NCBI GenBank assembly: GCA_963674555.1
Contig: OY771429.1
Location: 1 to 64,000, forward strand
DNA length: 64,000 nt
Source: JBGMEA01 sp963674555
Lineage (GTDB): Bacteria; Bacillota; Clostridia; Eubacteriales; Anaerofustaceae
Reading direction: 5' to 3'
The notes under the pieces are model-generated. The model was not told where the DNA came from, did not search any database, and worked only from the letters and a program-made list of their open reading frames with translations. This document shows positions 34,959 to 42,735 of this stretch, in pieces. A program made the position numbers and the translations under genes. Positions within the stretch are counted from its first letter, which is position 1. Every line of letters begins with the position of its first letter.

Positions 34959-35216
34959 TTACATATTATTGGTTTGTTTGGTGACCATTGATTTGACTGA
35001 TGCTCCTTTGATACGTCCCAACTTGCCTGTCAAGGCACTGATTTCGTCATTACTTCCATCAACGATCAATGAAATGACTGATACACCGTTTTTCTTGTAC
35101 GGTATTCCCATCCTGCCGACGATCAGATTTGCGTGCTCGTGTAAAACTTTGTTGATTTGATCGGTACTGGACAGATCTTCGACAACGATCCCGATAATTC
35201 CGATCCTTGAATCCAT
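34959..35216 (-). CDS. TM1266-family putative regulator of the iron-only hydrogenase system
   Basis: The 85-residue protein MDSRIGIIGIVVEDLSSTDQ... matches the small ACT-like TM1266 family, which is found next to hydE, hydF and hydG in many anaerobes and is predicted to regulate them. A strong AGGAGG site lies 7 bases before ATG 35216. The longer frame to 35297 runs through the leader terminator and is not used. The role is predicted from the family's constant neighbours, not shown. Confidence 0.9.
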   Translation of the reverse strand: MDSRIGIIGIVVEDLSSTDQINKVLHEHANLIVGRMGIPYKKNGVSVISLIVDGSNDEISALTGKLGRIKGASVKSMVTKQTNNM

Positions 35217-35240
35217 TTTTTTACCTCCTTTTTTCCTAAC

Positions 35241-35414
35241 AAAAAACGCTCTTTCCGTTCGGAAAGAGCGTACGCAGCAAAAAAAATAGTACCACACATA
35301 GCTGATGCGCGCCTTTCCGATCAGGAATCCTTTTCGGTCAGGTTTCTGGTTTTGACCATATGTCTCCGAGTGCAGTCACACAAGCAGGCACACCGTCCTA
35401 TTCAATTCTTATTT
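35241..35414 (-). promoter_or_regulatory. Long structured leader RNA with terminator and alternative antiterminator, unknown ligand
   Basis: The 5' UTR from the predicted start near 35414 ends in an intrinsic terminator: CGCTCTTTCC-GAAC-GGAAAGAGCG (35247-35270) followed by six T (35241-35246), right before the ribosome binding site of the operon. Upstream on the mRNA, TCGGAAAG (35313-35320) is exactly complementary to CTTTCCGA (35259-35266) inside the terminator's 5' arm, so an antiterminator can form instead. Two near-identical 14-base copies, CCTGACCGAAAAGG (35329-35342) and CCTGATCGGAAAGG (35312-35325), stand side by side. A further stem TGACT/GGTCA is possible upstream. No T-box motif and no known riboswitch signature were recognised. 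Confidence 0.65.
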
Positions 35415-35420
35415 GATTAA

Positions 35421-35449
35421 ATTGTAGCATAGGAGTCAGGACTTGTCAA
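35421..35449 (-). promoter_or_regulatory. Promoter of the hydrogenase maturation operon
   Basis: On the minus strand TTGACA (35444-35449), a 17-base spacer and TACAAT (35421-35426). It gives a leader of about 200 bases before the TM1266-like gene. The 35450-35556 stretch between this and the cysK promoter is AT-rich and has nothing else I can name. Confidence 0.85.
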
Positions 35450-35556
35450 TCGTTATTCATATAAATATAATAGGAAATATATTCAATTTTTATCATTGTA
35501 AATTTCATGGATTATAAAACATGTCAACTTAGTGTAAAATGATGCATCCTAATTCA

Positions 35557-35585
35557 TTGACAAACATGTAATAAAAAGGTAAAAT
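35557..35585 (+). promoter_or_regulatory. Promoter of cysK
   Basis: TTGACA (35557-35562), a 17-base spacer and TAAAAT (35580-35585) lie about 43 bases before cysK, diverging from the hydrogenase maturation operon. Confidence 0.8.
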
Positions 35586-35628
35586 TATCTCATAGTATTT
35601 ATATATGAATATCTAAAAGGGGCGCCAG

Positions 35629-36561
35629 ATGAGTAATATAAAACGTTCTATTACTGACCTTATCGGTAACACACCGTTATTGGAACTTGCAAATTATCAA
35701 AACCTATATGATTTAGATGCAAAGATCATCGCTAAATTGGAATATTTTAATCCTGCAGGCAGTGTTAAAGATAGGATCGCAAAATCGATGATCGATGATG
35801 CGGAACAGAGAGGAATCCTTAAATCGGATTCTGTCATCATAGAAGCTACAAGCGGCAATACTGGTATAGGTTTGGCTTCTGTAGCATCTGCACGGGGTTA
35901 TCGTATTATTCTAACAATGCCGGAATCGATGAGTATAGAACGCAGAAATTTATTAAAAGCTTACGGAGCTGAACTGGTTCTGACAGAAAGCACAAAAGGA
36001 ATGACAGGTGCAATCGAGAAAGCCCAGGAACTTGCACGGACTTATCCGAACTCTTTTATACCCGGGCAGTTTGAAAACCCTGCGAACCCTGCTGTACATA
36101 AACTTACTACAGGGCCTGAGATTTGGCAGGATACCGATGGAAATATTGATATTTTCATTGCTGGTGTCGGTACAGGCGGAACAATTACCGGTACAGGAGA
36201 ATATCTAAAATCAAAAAATCCGGATATTAAAGTCATCGCTGTTGAACCGCAAGGCTCACCGGTCTTATCCGAAGGGCATTCGGGAGGGCATAGAATTCAA
36301 GGTATAGGTGCCGGTTTTGTGCCACAAGTATTAAACACTAAGATATATGATGAAGTGATTCAAGTAAGTGATCAAAACGCTTTTGAAAGCGCTAAGATAT
36401 TGGCAAAATCTGAAGGATTTCTTGTCGGTATATCATCCGGTGCAGCTTTATATGCTGCAAAAGAAGTGGCAAAAAGAAGTGAAAACAAAGGTAAGATCAT
36501 TGCGGTTATTCTTCCCGATACCGGAGAGCGATATATGTCTTCGGGACTTTATGACGACTGA
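35629..36561 (+). CDS. cysK: Cysteine synthase A (O-acetylserine sulfhydrylase)
   Basis: The 310-residue protein has the PLP lysine motif NPAGSVKDRIAKSM near residue 44, the substrate loop EATSGNTGIGLAS, PLP phosphate loop GVGTGGTITGTGEYL and a C-terminal GISSGAA and PDTGERY. It makes cysteine from O-acetylserine and sulfide. AAAGGGG lies before the ATG. The Rrf2 regulator 56 bases downstream is probably co-transcribed, as in iscR/cymR-type sulfur regulation. An imperfect hairpin AGGTGT/ACACCT lies between them. Confidence 0.95.
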   Translation: MSNIKRSITDLIGNTPLLELANYQNLYDLDAKIIAKLEYFNPAGSVKDRIAKSMIDDAEQRGILKSDSVIIEATSGNTGIGLASVASARGYRIILTMPESMSIERRNLLKAYGAELVLTESTKGMTGAIEKAQELARTYPNSFIPGQFENPANPAVHKLTTGPEIWQDTDGNIDIFIAGVGTGGTITGTGEYLKSKNPDIKVIAVEPQGSPVLSEGHSGGHRIQGIGAGFVPQVLNTKIYDEVIQVSDQNAFESAKILAKSEGFLVGISSGAALYAAKEVAKRSENKGKIIAVILPDTGERYMSSGLYDD

Positions 36562-36617
36562 GGTGTAAATGAACACCTGCCGATCCAATAAAAATCAAAA
36601 ATACAATGAGGTACTAA

Positions 36618-37043
36618 ATGAAAATTTCCACCAGAGGTCGCTATGCGTTACGCGCTATGATTGAACTTGCAAAAAGCGAGCCTGACCAATACATTGCAGT
36701 TAAAACGATATCTGAACGCCAAGGGATATCAAATAAATATCTTGAACAGATTATTCCTGTTTTGAACCGCGCAGGATATGTAAAAAGCATACGTGGTGCG
36801 CAAGGCGGTTATAAATTGGCATATCCGTCGGAAGATTATACAGTTGGGATGATCTTAAGATTGATCGAAGGAGATTTGGTCCCTGTATCATGTATGGATG
36901 AGGATCCCAATTCATGTCCCAGAAGCGAAACTTGTGTGACACTTGATGTATGGAAACAAATCGAAGAAGCGGTAAGTGACGTGGTTGACCATGTAACGCT
37001 TGCCGAACTTGCAGAAAAAGAAAAACAGATTTCTTCAATATAA
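36618..37043 (+). CDS. Rrf2 family transcriptional regulator, IscR/CymR-like
   Basis: The 141-residue protein opens MKISTRGRYALRAMIELAK with the winged-helix DNA-binding motif (ISNKYLEQIIPVLNRAGYVKSIRGAQGGYKLA). Three cysteines CMDEDPNSCPRSETC near residues 93-107 match the Fe-S ligands of IscR. In Firmicutes such proteins next to cysK control cysteine or Fe-S supply. The cysteine spacing suggests an Fe-S or metal sensor rather than CymR, which lacks this pattern. The target operator is not identified. A terminator follows. Confidence 0.9.
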   Translation: MKISTRGRYALRAMIELAKSEPDQYIAVKTISERQGISNKYLEQIIPVLNRAGYVKSIRGAQGGYKLAYPSEDYTVGMILRLIEGDLVPVSCMDEDPNSCPRSETCVTLDVWKQIEEAVSDVVDHVTLAELAEKEKQISSI

Positions 37044-37065
37044 CTAAATGACCATGCAGAAACTT

Positions 37066-37137
37066 GGTATAATTGCAAATAATATTTTTAAGCCAAACAT
37101 TCCATACTTTCCGATAATTTCGGAAAGTATGTTTTTT
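37066..37137 (+). terminator. Extended -10 promoter followed by a strong terminator after the Rrf2 gene
   Basis: An extended -10 TGGTATAAT (37066-37073, TATAAT 37068-37073) is followed after 30 bases by a perfect hairpin CATACTTTCCG / CGGAAAGTATG (37103-37131) and a run of six T (37132-37137). The terminator alone would end the cysK-Rrf2 transcript. With the -10 active, the pair would make an RNA of about 57 bases. The -35 is poor, so the promoter is unsure; the terminator is firm. Confidence 0.6.
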
Positions 37138-37157
37138 ATCGTAAATAATATTTTATA

Positions 37158-37186
37158 TTGTTTGCTAGGCGGAAAGATGTTAAACT
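37158..37186 (+). promoter_or_regulatory. Probable promoter of nadA
   Basis: TTGTTT (37158-37163), a 17-base spacer and TAAACT (37181-37186) lie downstream of the terminator and about 80 bases before the chosen nadA start. Confidence 0.5.
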
Positions 37187-37266
37187 AATATTAATCATAT
37201 AAGAATAGTATGATAATGTTAAAAAAACAAATGATAAACAAGATCGTAACGAACGGAGATCTAGTT

Positions 37267-38169
37267 GTGAATAAACTCCAAGAACAAATTTTAGAATTAA
37301 AAAAAGAAAAGAATGCTTTGCTGATAGCACATTATTATCAAACTTTGGACATTCAAGAAGTCGCGGATCACGTAGGAGATTCCTATAGACTTGCTTGCTT
37401 GGCAAAAGAAGCAGATGAAGATATATTGATATTTTGCGGTGTTCGGTTTATGGCGGAAAGCGCAAAAATACTCAGTCCGGAAAAAACCGTTTTATTGCCC
37501 GCATATGATGCGGGCTGTCCGATGGCTGATATGATTCTGCCTGAGGACGTTATCGAACTCCGAAGACTCTATCCCGATGCAGCTGTGGTATGTTATGTGA
37601 ATTCTTCTGCGGAAGTGAAAGCTGTCAGTGATGTTTGTTGCACATCCTCTTCGGCGGAAAGGATCGTTCGAGCACTACCAAACAAACAGATCATATTCAT
37701 TCCCGACAAGAATCTAGCAAACTATGTATCAATACAGGTACCCGAAAAAGAGATCATACCCTTCGAAGGATATTGTCCCACACATCATAAAGTACGGGAA
37801 GAAGAAATTTTAGCAGCGAAAAGAATTTATCCCAATGCACTTGTTCTCGTCCATCCAGAATGCAGGGAAGAAGTCTTACGTCATGCTGACTATATCGGCA
37901 GTACAGCTGGTATCATTAAAGAAGCCGAAACTTCCGACAGCAAAACTTTTATTATAGGAACAGAGATAGGAGTTACACAAAGATTGCAGGCATTCAATCC
38001 CGAAAAAAGATTTATATCCGTATCGAATCGTCTGATATGCCCGAATATGAAAAAAACAACACTGGTTGACGTAAAGAACGCATTGGAAAATAACGAATTT
38101 CGGATCAATTTGGATCCGGCAACAATGGATGCCGCGCGCGGAAGTCTTGAAAAAATGATTCAAATATGA
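37267..38169 (+). CDS. nadA: Quinolinate synthase
   Basis: The 300-residue protein is NadA: LLIAHYYQTLDIQEVADHVGDSY at the start, the Fe-S cysteines in IFCGVRFMAES, in CYVNSSAEVKAVSDVCCTSSSA and in NRLICPNMKKTTL, and the HPECREEV segment. It condenses iminoaspartate with dihydroxyacetone phosphate to quinolinate using a 4Fe-4S cluster. GTG 37267 is preferred because CGGAGATC lies 8 bases before it and the protein then begins MNKLQEQILELKKEKNALL; the open frame to 37210 lacks a site. No nadB or nadC lies next to it, which is unusual. Confidence 0.92.
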   Translation: MNKLQEQILELKKEKNALLIAHYYQTLDIQEVADHVGDSYRLACLAKEADEDILIFCGVRFMAESAKILSPEKTVLLPAYDAGCPMADMILPEDVIELRRLYPDAAVVCYVNSSAEVKAVSDVCCTSSSAERIVRALPNKQIIFIPDKNLANYVSIQVPEKEIIPFEGYCPTHHKVREEEILAAKRIYPNALVLVHPECREEVLRHADYIGSTAGIIKEAETSDSKTFIIGTEIGVTQRLQAFNPEKRFISVSNRLICPNMKKTTLVDVKNALENNEFRINLDPATMDAARGSLEKMIQI

Positions 38170-38203
38170 TATTCATCGTGAAAATTAAACTGATAAATTC
38201 AGA

Positions 38204-38237
38204 AAAAGAGCACGGCTGTTTTGCGCCGTGCTCTTTT
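38204..38237. terminator. Bidirectional terminator between nadA and the DUF362 gene
   Basis: A 13-base inverted repeat AAAAGAGCACGGC / GCCGTGCTCTTTT with an 8-base loop has A and T runs on the arms, placed between the two converging stop codons. Confidence 0.9.
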
Positions 38238-38245
38238 AATATTTG

Positions 38246-39376
38246 TTATACGGTTATCAATTCATATTTTCTTGTACCCAAGCCTATTTTGTCTGCATGC
38301 GTTAAGCAAGTTTGCCATTCCGACTCCGGTGTGGAATTCACAAAGTGGTCATGGTGATCGACAAATCCTCTTCTGGACATATTATCTGATAATTGACTTC
38401 CTTGCAAAGGTGTTGCTTTCAAACATGCATCTACGCAAGCTTGATCCAGTGCCAACGGATCGAATGATGCAAACATTCCGATATTCGGTAAGATCGGCGC
38501 GTCATTCTCACCGTGACAGTCACAGTTTGGAGAGACATCGACCACTAATGATACATGGAAGCTTGGACGTCCGTCTAAGACGGCTTTTGTGTATTCTGCC
38601 ATACGACAGTTCAATTCGCTTATCGCGGCGTAATTCGAAAATATGATCGCGTCAAAGTTGCACGAGCCTAAACATCTTCCGCAACCGACACAATTTTCTG
38701 TAACGACTGTCATCTTTTTTGCCGTCTCGTCAAAATGTAAGGCATCGTTCGCACATTCTTTTTGGCAAATCTTACATGCTCTGCATCTGTCGGGTTCTAT
38801 GTGTGGTTTTCCATTGATATGTTGATCTTTTTTCCCTGCGCGCGAACCGCATCCCATACCGATATTTTTGATCGCTCCGCCGAATCCCGTCATTTCATGT
38901 CCTTTGAAATGCGTCAAACTGATGAATACATCTGCGTCCATGATCGCGCGACCGATCTTGGCTTCTTTGATATATTCACCTCCGTTCACAGGGACCGCGA
39001 TATCATCCGTACCTTTTAAGCCGTCACCGATCAACACAGGGCAACCTACTGTAAGCGGTGTAAATCCGTTTTCCCAAGCGCATGCGAGATGTTCAAGCGC
39101 GTTCTTTCGACTTCCCGGATACAGGGTATTGCAATCCGTTAAGAAAGGCTTTCCGCCCAATTCTTTAACTACGTCTGCTACCGCTTTTGCGTAATTCGGG
39201 CGAAGATAGCTGATATTACCCAATTCTCCGAAATGCAGTTTAATGGCTGCGAATTTACCATCCATGTCGATCTTATCGATACCCGCGGCTTTCATCAGTT
39301 TTTTTAATTTTGTCGGAAGTCCGTCTCCGAAAGGTTCCGTACGGAAATCCGTGAAATAAACATTGGCTTTTTCCAT
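38246..39376 (-). CDS. DUF362 domain protein with two 4Fe-4S clusters
   Basis: The 376-residue protein has an N-terminal DUF362 domain (FTDFRTEPFGDGLPTKL... KLHFGELGNISYLRP, TDCNTLYPGSRKNALEHL). Ferredoxin motifs CRACKICQKECANDA and CVGCGRCLGSCNFDA follow, then HVSLVVDVSPNCDCHGENDAPIL. Such proteins are common in anaerobes; the function is unknown. ATG 39376 (MEKANVYF) fits the AGGAG spacing of 9 bases; another ATG lies 6 bases upstream. Its promoter is overlapped by a 24-bp palindrome, so it is probably repressed by a dimeric regulator (inference). Confidence 0.88.
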   Translation of the reverse strand: MEKANVYFTDFRTEPFGDGLPTKLKKLMKAAGIDKIDMDGKFAAIKLHFGELGNISYLRPNYAKAVADVVKELGGKPFLTDCNTLYPGSRKNALEHLACAWENGFTPLTVGCPVLIGDGLKGTDDIAVPVNGGEYIKEAKIGRAIMDADVFISLTHFKGHEMTGFGGAIKNIGMGCGSRAGKKDQHINGKPHIEPDRCRACKICQKECANDALHFDETAKKMTVVTENCVGCGRCLGSCNFDAIIFSNYAAISELNCRMAEYTKAVLDGRPSFHVSLVVDVSPNCDCHGENDAPILPNIGMFASFDPLALDQACVDACLKATPLQGSQLSDNMSRRGFVDHHDHFVNSTPESEWQTCLTHADKIGLGTRKYELITV

Positions 39377-39441
39377 TGTCATACACTCCTATTATAAGAT
39401 TGTTTAATTTTTTATCTGCTATATGCACATATTATAAAAAT

Positions 39442-39485
39442 ACCTTTATAATATATTATAAAGGTTAGAGGTAACTCTATGTCAA
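39442..39485 (-). promoter_or_regulatory. DUF362 gene promoter overlapped by a 24-bp palindrome (candidate operator)
   Basis: The sequence 39442-39465 is a perfect palindrome of 24 bases (ACCTTTATAATA and its complement). On the minus strand TTGACA (39480-39485) lies 17 bases from TTTATA (39457-39462) inside the palindrome; TATAAT (39455-39460) is the alternative -10 with a 19-base spacer. An operator overlapping the -10 is a classic repressor layout. The rest of the 259-base gap to the FRG gene has no firm feature. Confidence 0.6.
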
Positions 39486-39641
39486 TGTTTTTGAAAAAAG
39501 GTATTGAAAATATAATTAAATTATAGCTTTTACACTGCATAAACTTTAAAATCATATTTTTTATTTGACCATTTTTGATCAGATAAATCTATGTGTGATA
39601 TTATAAAAATTATATGAGAAAAATATTTTAGGGGTGTAAAT

Positions 39642-40556
39642 ATGAGAATAAAAAGTCTAGTTGATTTCATGCAAGCGATAATTGATCTTGAGGATAAACC
39701 TGGGCATCTTAAATTATTTAGAGGAGTAAGTGATCATAAATATAAATTACTCCCAAAAATTGCGAGAAAAAGTAAGGTTCTTAATGATCAACATAGCCTT
39801 ATAAATGCCGAAGAATTCATGATTGAAAGAGCAATGACAAATAATCCGGATCTTTTTAGTGAAATGAGGTTGCCAATACAAAAAATAATTATGTTGCAAC
39901 ACTATGGGTTGGATACAAGGTTATTGGATTTTACTTCTAATGCATTGGTTGCTTTATATTTTGCTTGCCAGAAAAATAGCAGATTAGCAGATGAAGAAAG
40001 AGATGGCAAGGTGTATATTATTCAAAAATCCAAACTTGATATCAAAACATCATTCGATCCATTTATTAATGCTATTGCTGATATGTCGTATGCCTCAAGA
40101 AATATTATAACTGCTGATATACATATGGAAGAATTTGCTTTATATTTAAGTTATTTAGAGACTCGTGACTATTGGAAATTTCCAAACTATGCAAATGCTG
40201 AATAAGAAAGAAAAAAAGAAGTTATCTTAAATAACGTGAGTAAGCATACATTCTTCCAGCCAGAAATGAATAATGAGCGATTGAAAAGGCAGCAAGGTTA
40301 TTTTTTAATTTTTCCAAACATTTCTGATATAGGGACGATCGAAAATAAAATGAATGAGTATAGCGATGTTAATTTAAAGGAGTTTATTATTGCTAAGGAA
40401 GACAAAGAGCAAATTAAGCATAATTTAGAAGATTTTGGTATAAGAAATGATTATCTTTTTCCAGAATTGGAACATTCTTGTAGCGATTTAGTTGTTAGCA
40501 TTAAGAAATTATTGAATGATAAAAGCAACAGAAAATATGAGGGCGAAGTCAAATAG
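39642..40556 (+). pseudogene. FRG domain protein interrupted by an in-frame stop codon
   Basis: Residues 1-187 contain the FRG motif KLFRGVSDHKYKLLPKIARK near residue 22 and the block MLQHYGLDTRLLDFTSNALVALYFAC. TAA at 40203-40205 then stops the frame. The same frame reopens at once (ERKKEVILNNVSKHTF) and carries the family C-terminus NERLKRQQGYFLIFPNIS and runs to 40556. A single nonsense change therefore splits one gene of 304 codons. The gene is AT-rich compared with its neighbours. FRG proteins are widespread, poorly characterised and sometimes found in defence contexts. AGGGGTG precedes ATG 39642. A sequence error at 40203 cannot be excluded. Confidence 0.8.
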
Positions 40557-40610
40557 TATTTGAATTTATTTTTATAGATAGTACTTATAAAATTAAATTT
40601 CTTAAAAAAA

Positions 40611-40698
<88 letters not shown>

Positions 40699-40806
40699 AC
40701 GTGAGATTTATTATACTACATTTTTATTGAAAAATGAAGCAATTTGTTTATTCTTATTTGTGCGTTCATATTACATGAATTGTTGGTGTTATTGTCGATC
40801 GGTCGT

Positions 40807-40835
40807 TTGATATAGACGATCATTTGTAGTATAAT
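40807..40835 (+). promoter_or_regulatory. Promoter of the rapZ operon
   Basis: TTGATA (40807-40812), a 17-base spacer and TATAAT (40830-40835) lie about 47 bases before rapZ. Confidence 0.75.
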
Positions 40836-40881
40836 TATGCAAACAAATAATCAATTTGAAGGTTGATTTTTAGGGGTAATT

Positions 40882-41742
40882 ATGAAGGTCATTTTAGTCA
40901 CAGGTATGTTGGCTTCCGGCAAGAGCATTGCTTTGCGCGTGCTGCAAGATTTGGGATACTATTGTATCGACAATCTGCCGCCGTCATTGATCATCTCATT
41001 CATAGAATTGACAAAAAAAAGCGAGCCCAGAATTGATAAGGTTGCGCTTGTTGTCGATATGAGAGGGGAAGCCTTTTTTAGTGAATTAGATAACGCAATG
41101 ATCTATTTACAGGCTGAAACAGAATGTGAGATCCTTTTTGTCGATGCAGATGATGAGGTGTTGATCCAACGATATAAACTCATGCGAAGACGACATATTA
41201 TGGCTGAAAGCGAACGGATCGAAGAAACCATTCTACGAGAACGTAAAATATTGGAACCCTTAAGAAAAATCGCGGATTATTTTATAGACACATCGAACTT
41301 AAAGGAAAAAAGTCTGAAAGATAAATTATTAAAGTATTTTTCAGATACAGATCAAACAAAACATTTTATACTGAATATCGTATCTTTTGGATTTAAGTAC
41401 GGTATATTGAAAGACGCCGATATGGTATTCGACGCGCGTTTTTTACCGAATCCATACTACCATGAAGCACTAAAGCATTTAACAGGTTTGGATCCAAAAG
41501 TACAGAATTATGTGATGGGTTTTGATGAAAGTAAAGAATTTGTCGAACGAATATATGAATTTGTCGCGTTCTTATTACCTTTTTACAAAAGAGAGGGAAG
41601 AGCGCAATTGGTCCTCGGACTGGGATGTTCGGGCGGACGTCATCGTTCCGTGACATTAGCTGAAATGCTTGCGAAGAAATTCAATGAGCAGGAAGCTACT
41701 GTGACGATCGAGCATCGTGATCATTATAAAGACGAATATTAG
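40882..41742 (+). CDS. rapZ: RNase adapter protein RapZ (YvcJ-like P-loop ATPase)
   Basis: The 286-residue protein opens with the P-loop GMLASGKSIALRVL, then DNLPPSL and the C-terminal domain with FGFKYGILKDADMVFDARFLPNPYY and GCSGGRHRSVTLAEML. YvcJ/RapZ proteins bind nucleotides. In enterobacteria RapZ controls a small RNA for GlmS; in Bacillus YvcJ affects competence and possibly sugar metabolism. It is followed by yvcK after 11 bases, the standard Firmicute order. AGGGG is the ribosome binding site. Confidence 0.94.
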   Translation: MKVILVTGMLASGKSIALRVLQDLGYYCIDNLPPSLIISFIELTKKSEPRIDKVALVVDMRGEAFFSELDNAMIYLQAETECEILFVDADDEVLIQRYKLMRRRHIMAESERIEETILRERKILEPLRKIADYFIDTSNLKEKSLKDKLLKYFSDTDQTKHFILNIVSFGFKYGILKDADMVFDARFLPNPYYHEALKHLTGLDPKVQNYVMGFDESKEFVERIYEFVAFLLPFYKREGRAQLVLGLGCSGGRHRSVTLAEMLAKKFNEQEATVTIEHRDHYKDEY

Positions 41743-41753
41743 CAAGGTTTAAC

Positions 41754-42728
41754 ATGGAACGATTTATATCTCCAAAAGTAGTTTTGATCGGAGGCGGCAC
41801 CGGCAATGCCGTTTTTTTGAGAACGTTGAAAACATATACACCGCATATCACTGCTATCGTATCGGTTGCGGATGATGGGGGGAGTTCAGGTAAACTGCGT
41901 AAGGAAATGGGTATTTTACCGCCCGGTGATATACGAAATTGCATTATTGCGTTAGCCAGCGAAGAAAATACGATGGCCGAGTTAATGAATTTCAGATTTC
42001 AAGAAGGTTTTTTAACCGAACAGAGTTTTGGTAATGTCCTTATAGCAGCTATGAATAATATCAGCGATAGTTTTGCAGATGCGATCAAAAAAGTTAGCAA
42101 GGTACTGGCGATCAAAGGGCGTGTCCTACCGGTTTCCGAAGAAATGATCAGTTTATGCGCGATCATGTCGAACGGAAAAATGATCCACGGAGAATCTTAT
42201 ATTCCTAAATACGCAGTCAAAACAAAACAATCAATCGATCGGATCACGATCATGCCTGAAAATGTCAAAGCATTTTCGGAGTGTGTCGATGCTATAATAG
42301 ATGCTGATATCATTATCTACAGCCCCGGAAGTTTGTTTACTTCTTTACTGCCAAATCTTTTAGTGAAAGATATTATCAATGCACTGGCGTCAACCAAGGC
42401 TGAGAAATACTTTATCGCAAACATTATGACTCAACAAGGGGAGACTGAAGGATTCACACTGCAGGATCATATAAATGCGATCGAAGAACATACAGACAGA
42501 AAAAAAATTATTGACGCGATCGTATATAATACGGATAAGGTGCCTGAAGCGATCTTAAAAAGATATGCAATCGAAAATGCCGAACAAGTCGTAAATGACA
42601 TCACTCCTCAAATGCGTGATAAATTTAGGCTTTTACCGGTACATTGTGTGCAAATAGTAAATGATATCGTAAGACACGACAGTGATGCTTGTTGGGAAAA
42701 AATATTCAATAATATGGAAGTGGATTGA
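41754..42728 (+). CDS. yvcK: Gluconeogenesis factor YvcK (CofD-like)
   Basis: The 324-residue protein has the family N-terminus VVLIGGGTGNAVFLRTLKTYTPHITAIVSVADDGGSSGKLRKE and PPGDIRNCIIALA. The region MIHGESYI and NIMTQQGETEGF follow later. YvcK is required for growth on gluconeogenic carbon and is involved in cell wall organisation and UDP-sugar binding. whiA, the usual next gene, is absent and an AIR-synthase-like gene takes that place. Length is normal. Confidence 0.93.
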   Translation: MERFISPKVVLIGGGTGNAVFLRTLKTYTPHITAIVSVADDGGSSGKLRKEMGILPPGDIRNCIIALASEENTMAELMNFRFQEGFLTEQSFGNVLIAAMNNISDSFADAIKKVSKVLAIKGRVLPVSEEMISLCAIMSNGKMIHGESYIPKYAVKTKQSIDRITIMPENVKAFSECVDAIIDADIIIYSPGSLFTSLLPNLLVKDIINALASTKAEKYFIANIMTQQGETEGFTLQDHINAIEEHTDRKKIIDAIVYNTDKVPEAILKRYAIENAEQVVNDITPQMRDKFRLLPVHCVQIVNDIVRHDSDACWEKIFNNMEVD

Positions 42729-42735
42729 GTAAAGT

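Noticed and set aside
35241..35414. TPP or T-box assignment for the hydrogenase operon leader
   Set aside because: The piece CCTGATCGG resembles part of a TPP riboswitch, and TGTGGTACTA part of a T-box, but the TPP hallmark CTGAGA with GGGGTGC and the T-box GGTGGTACCGCG are both missing, so neither is supported.
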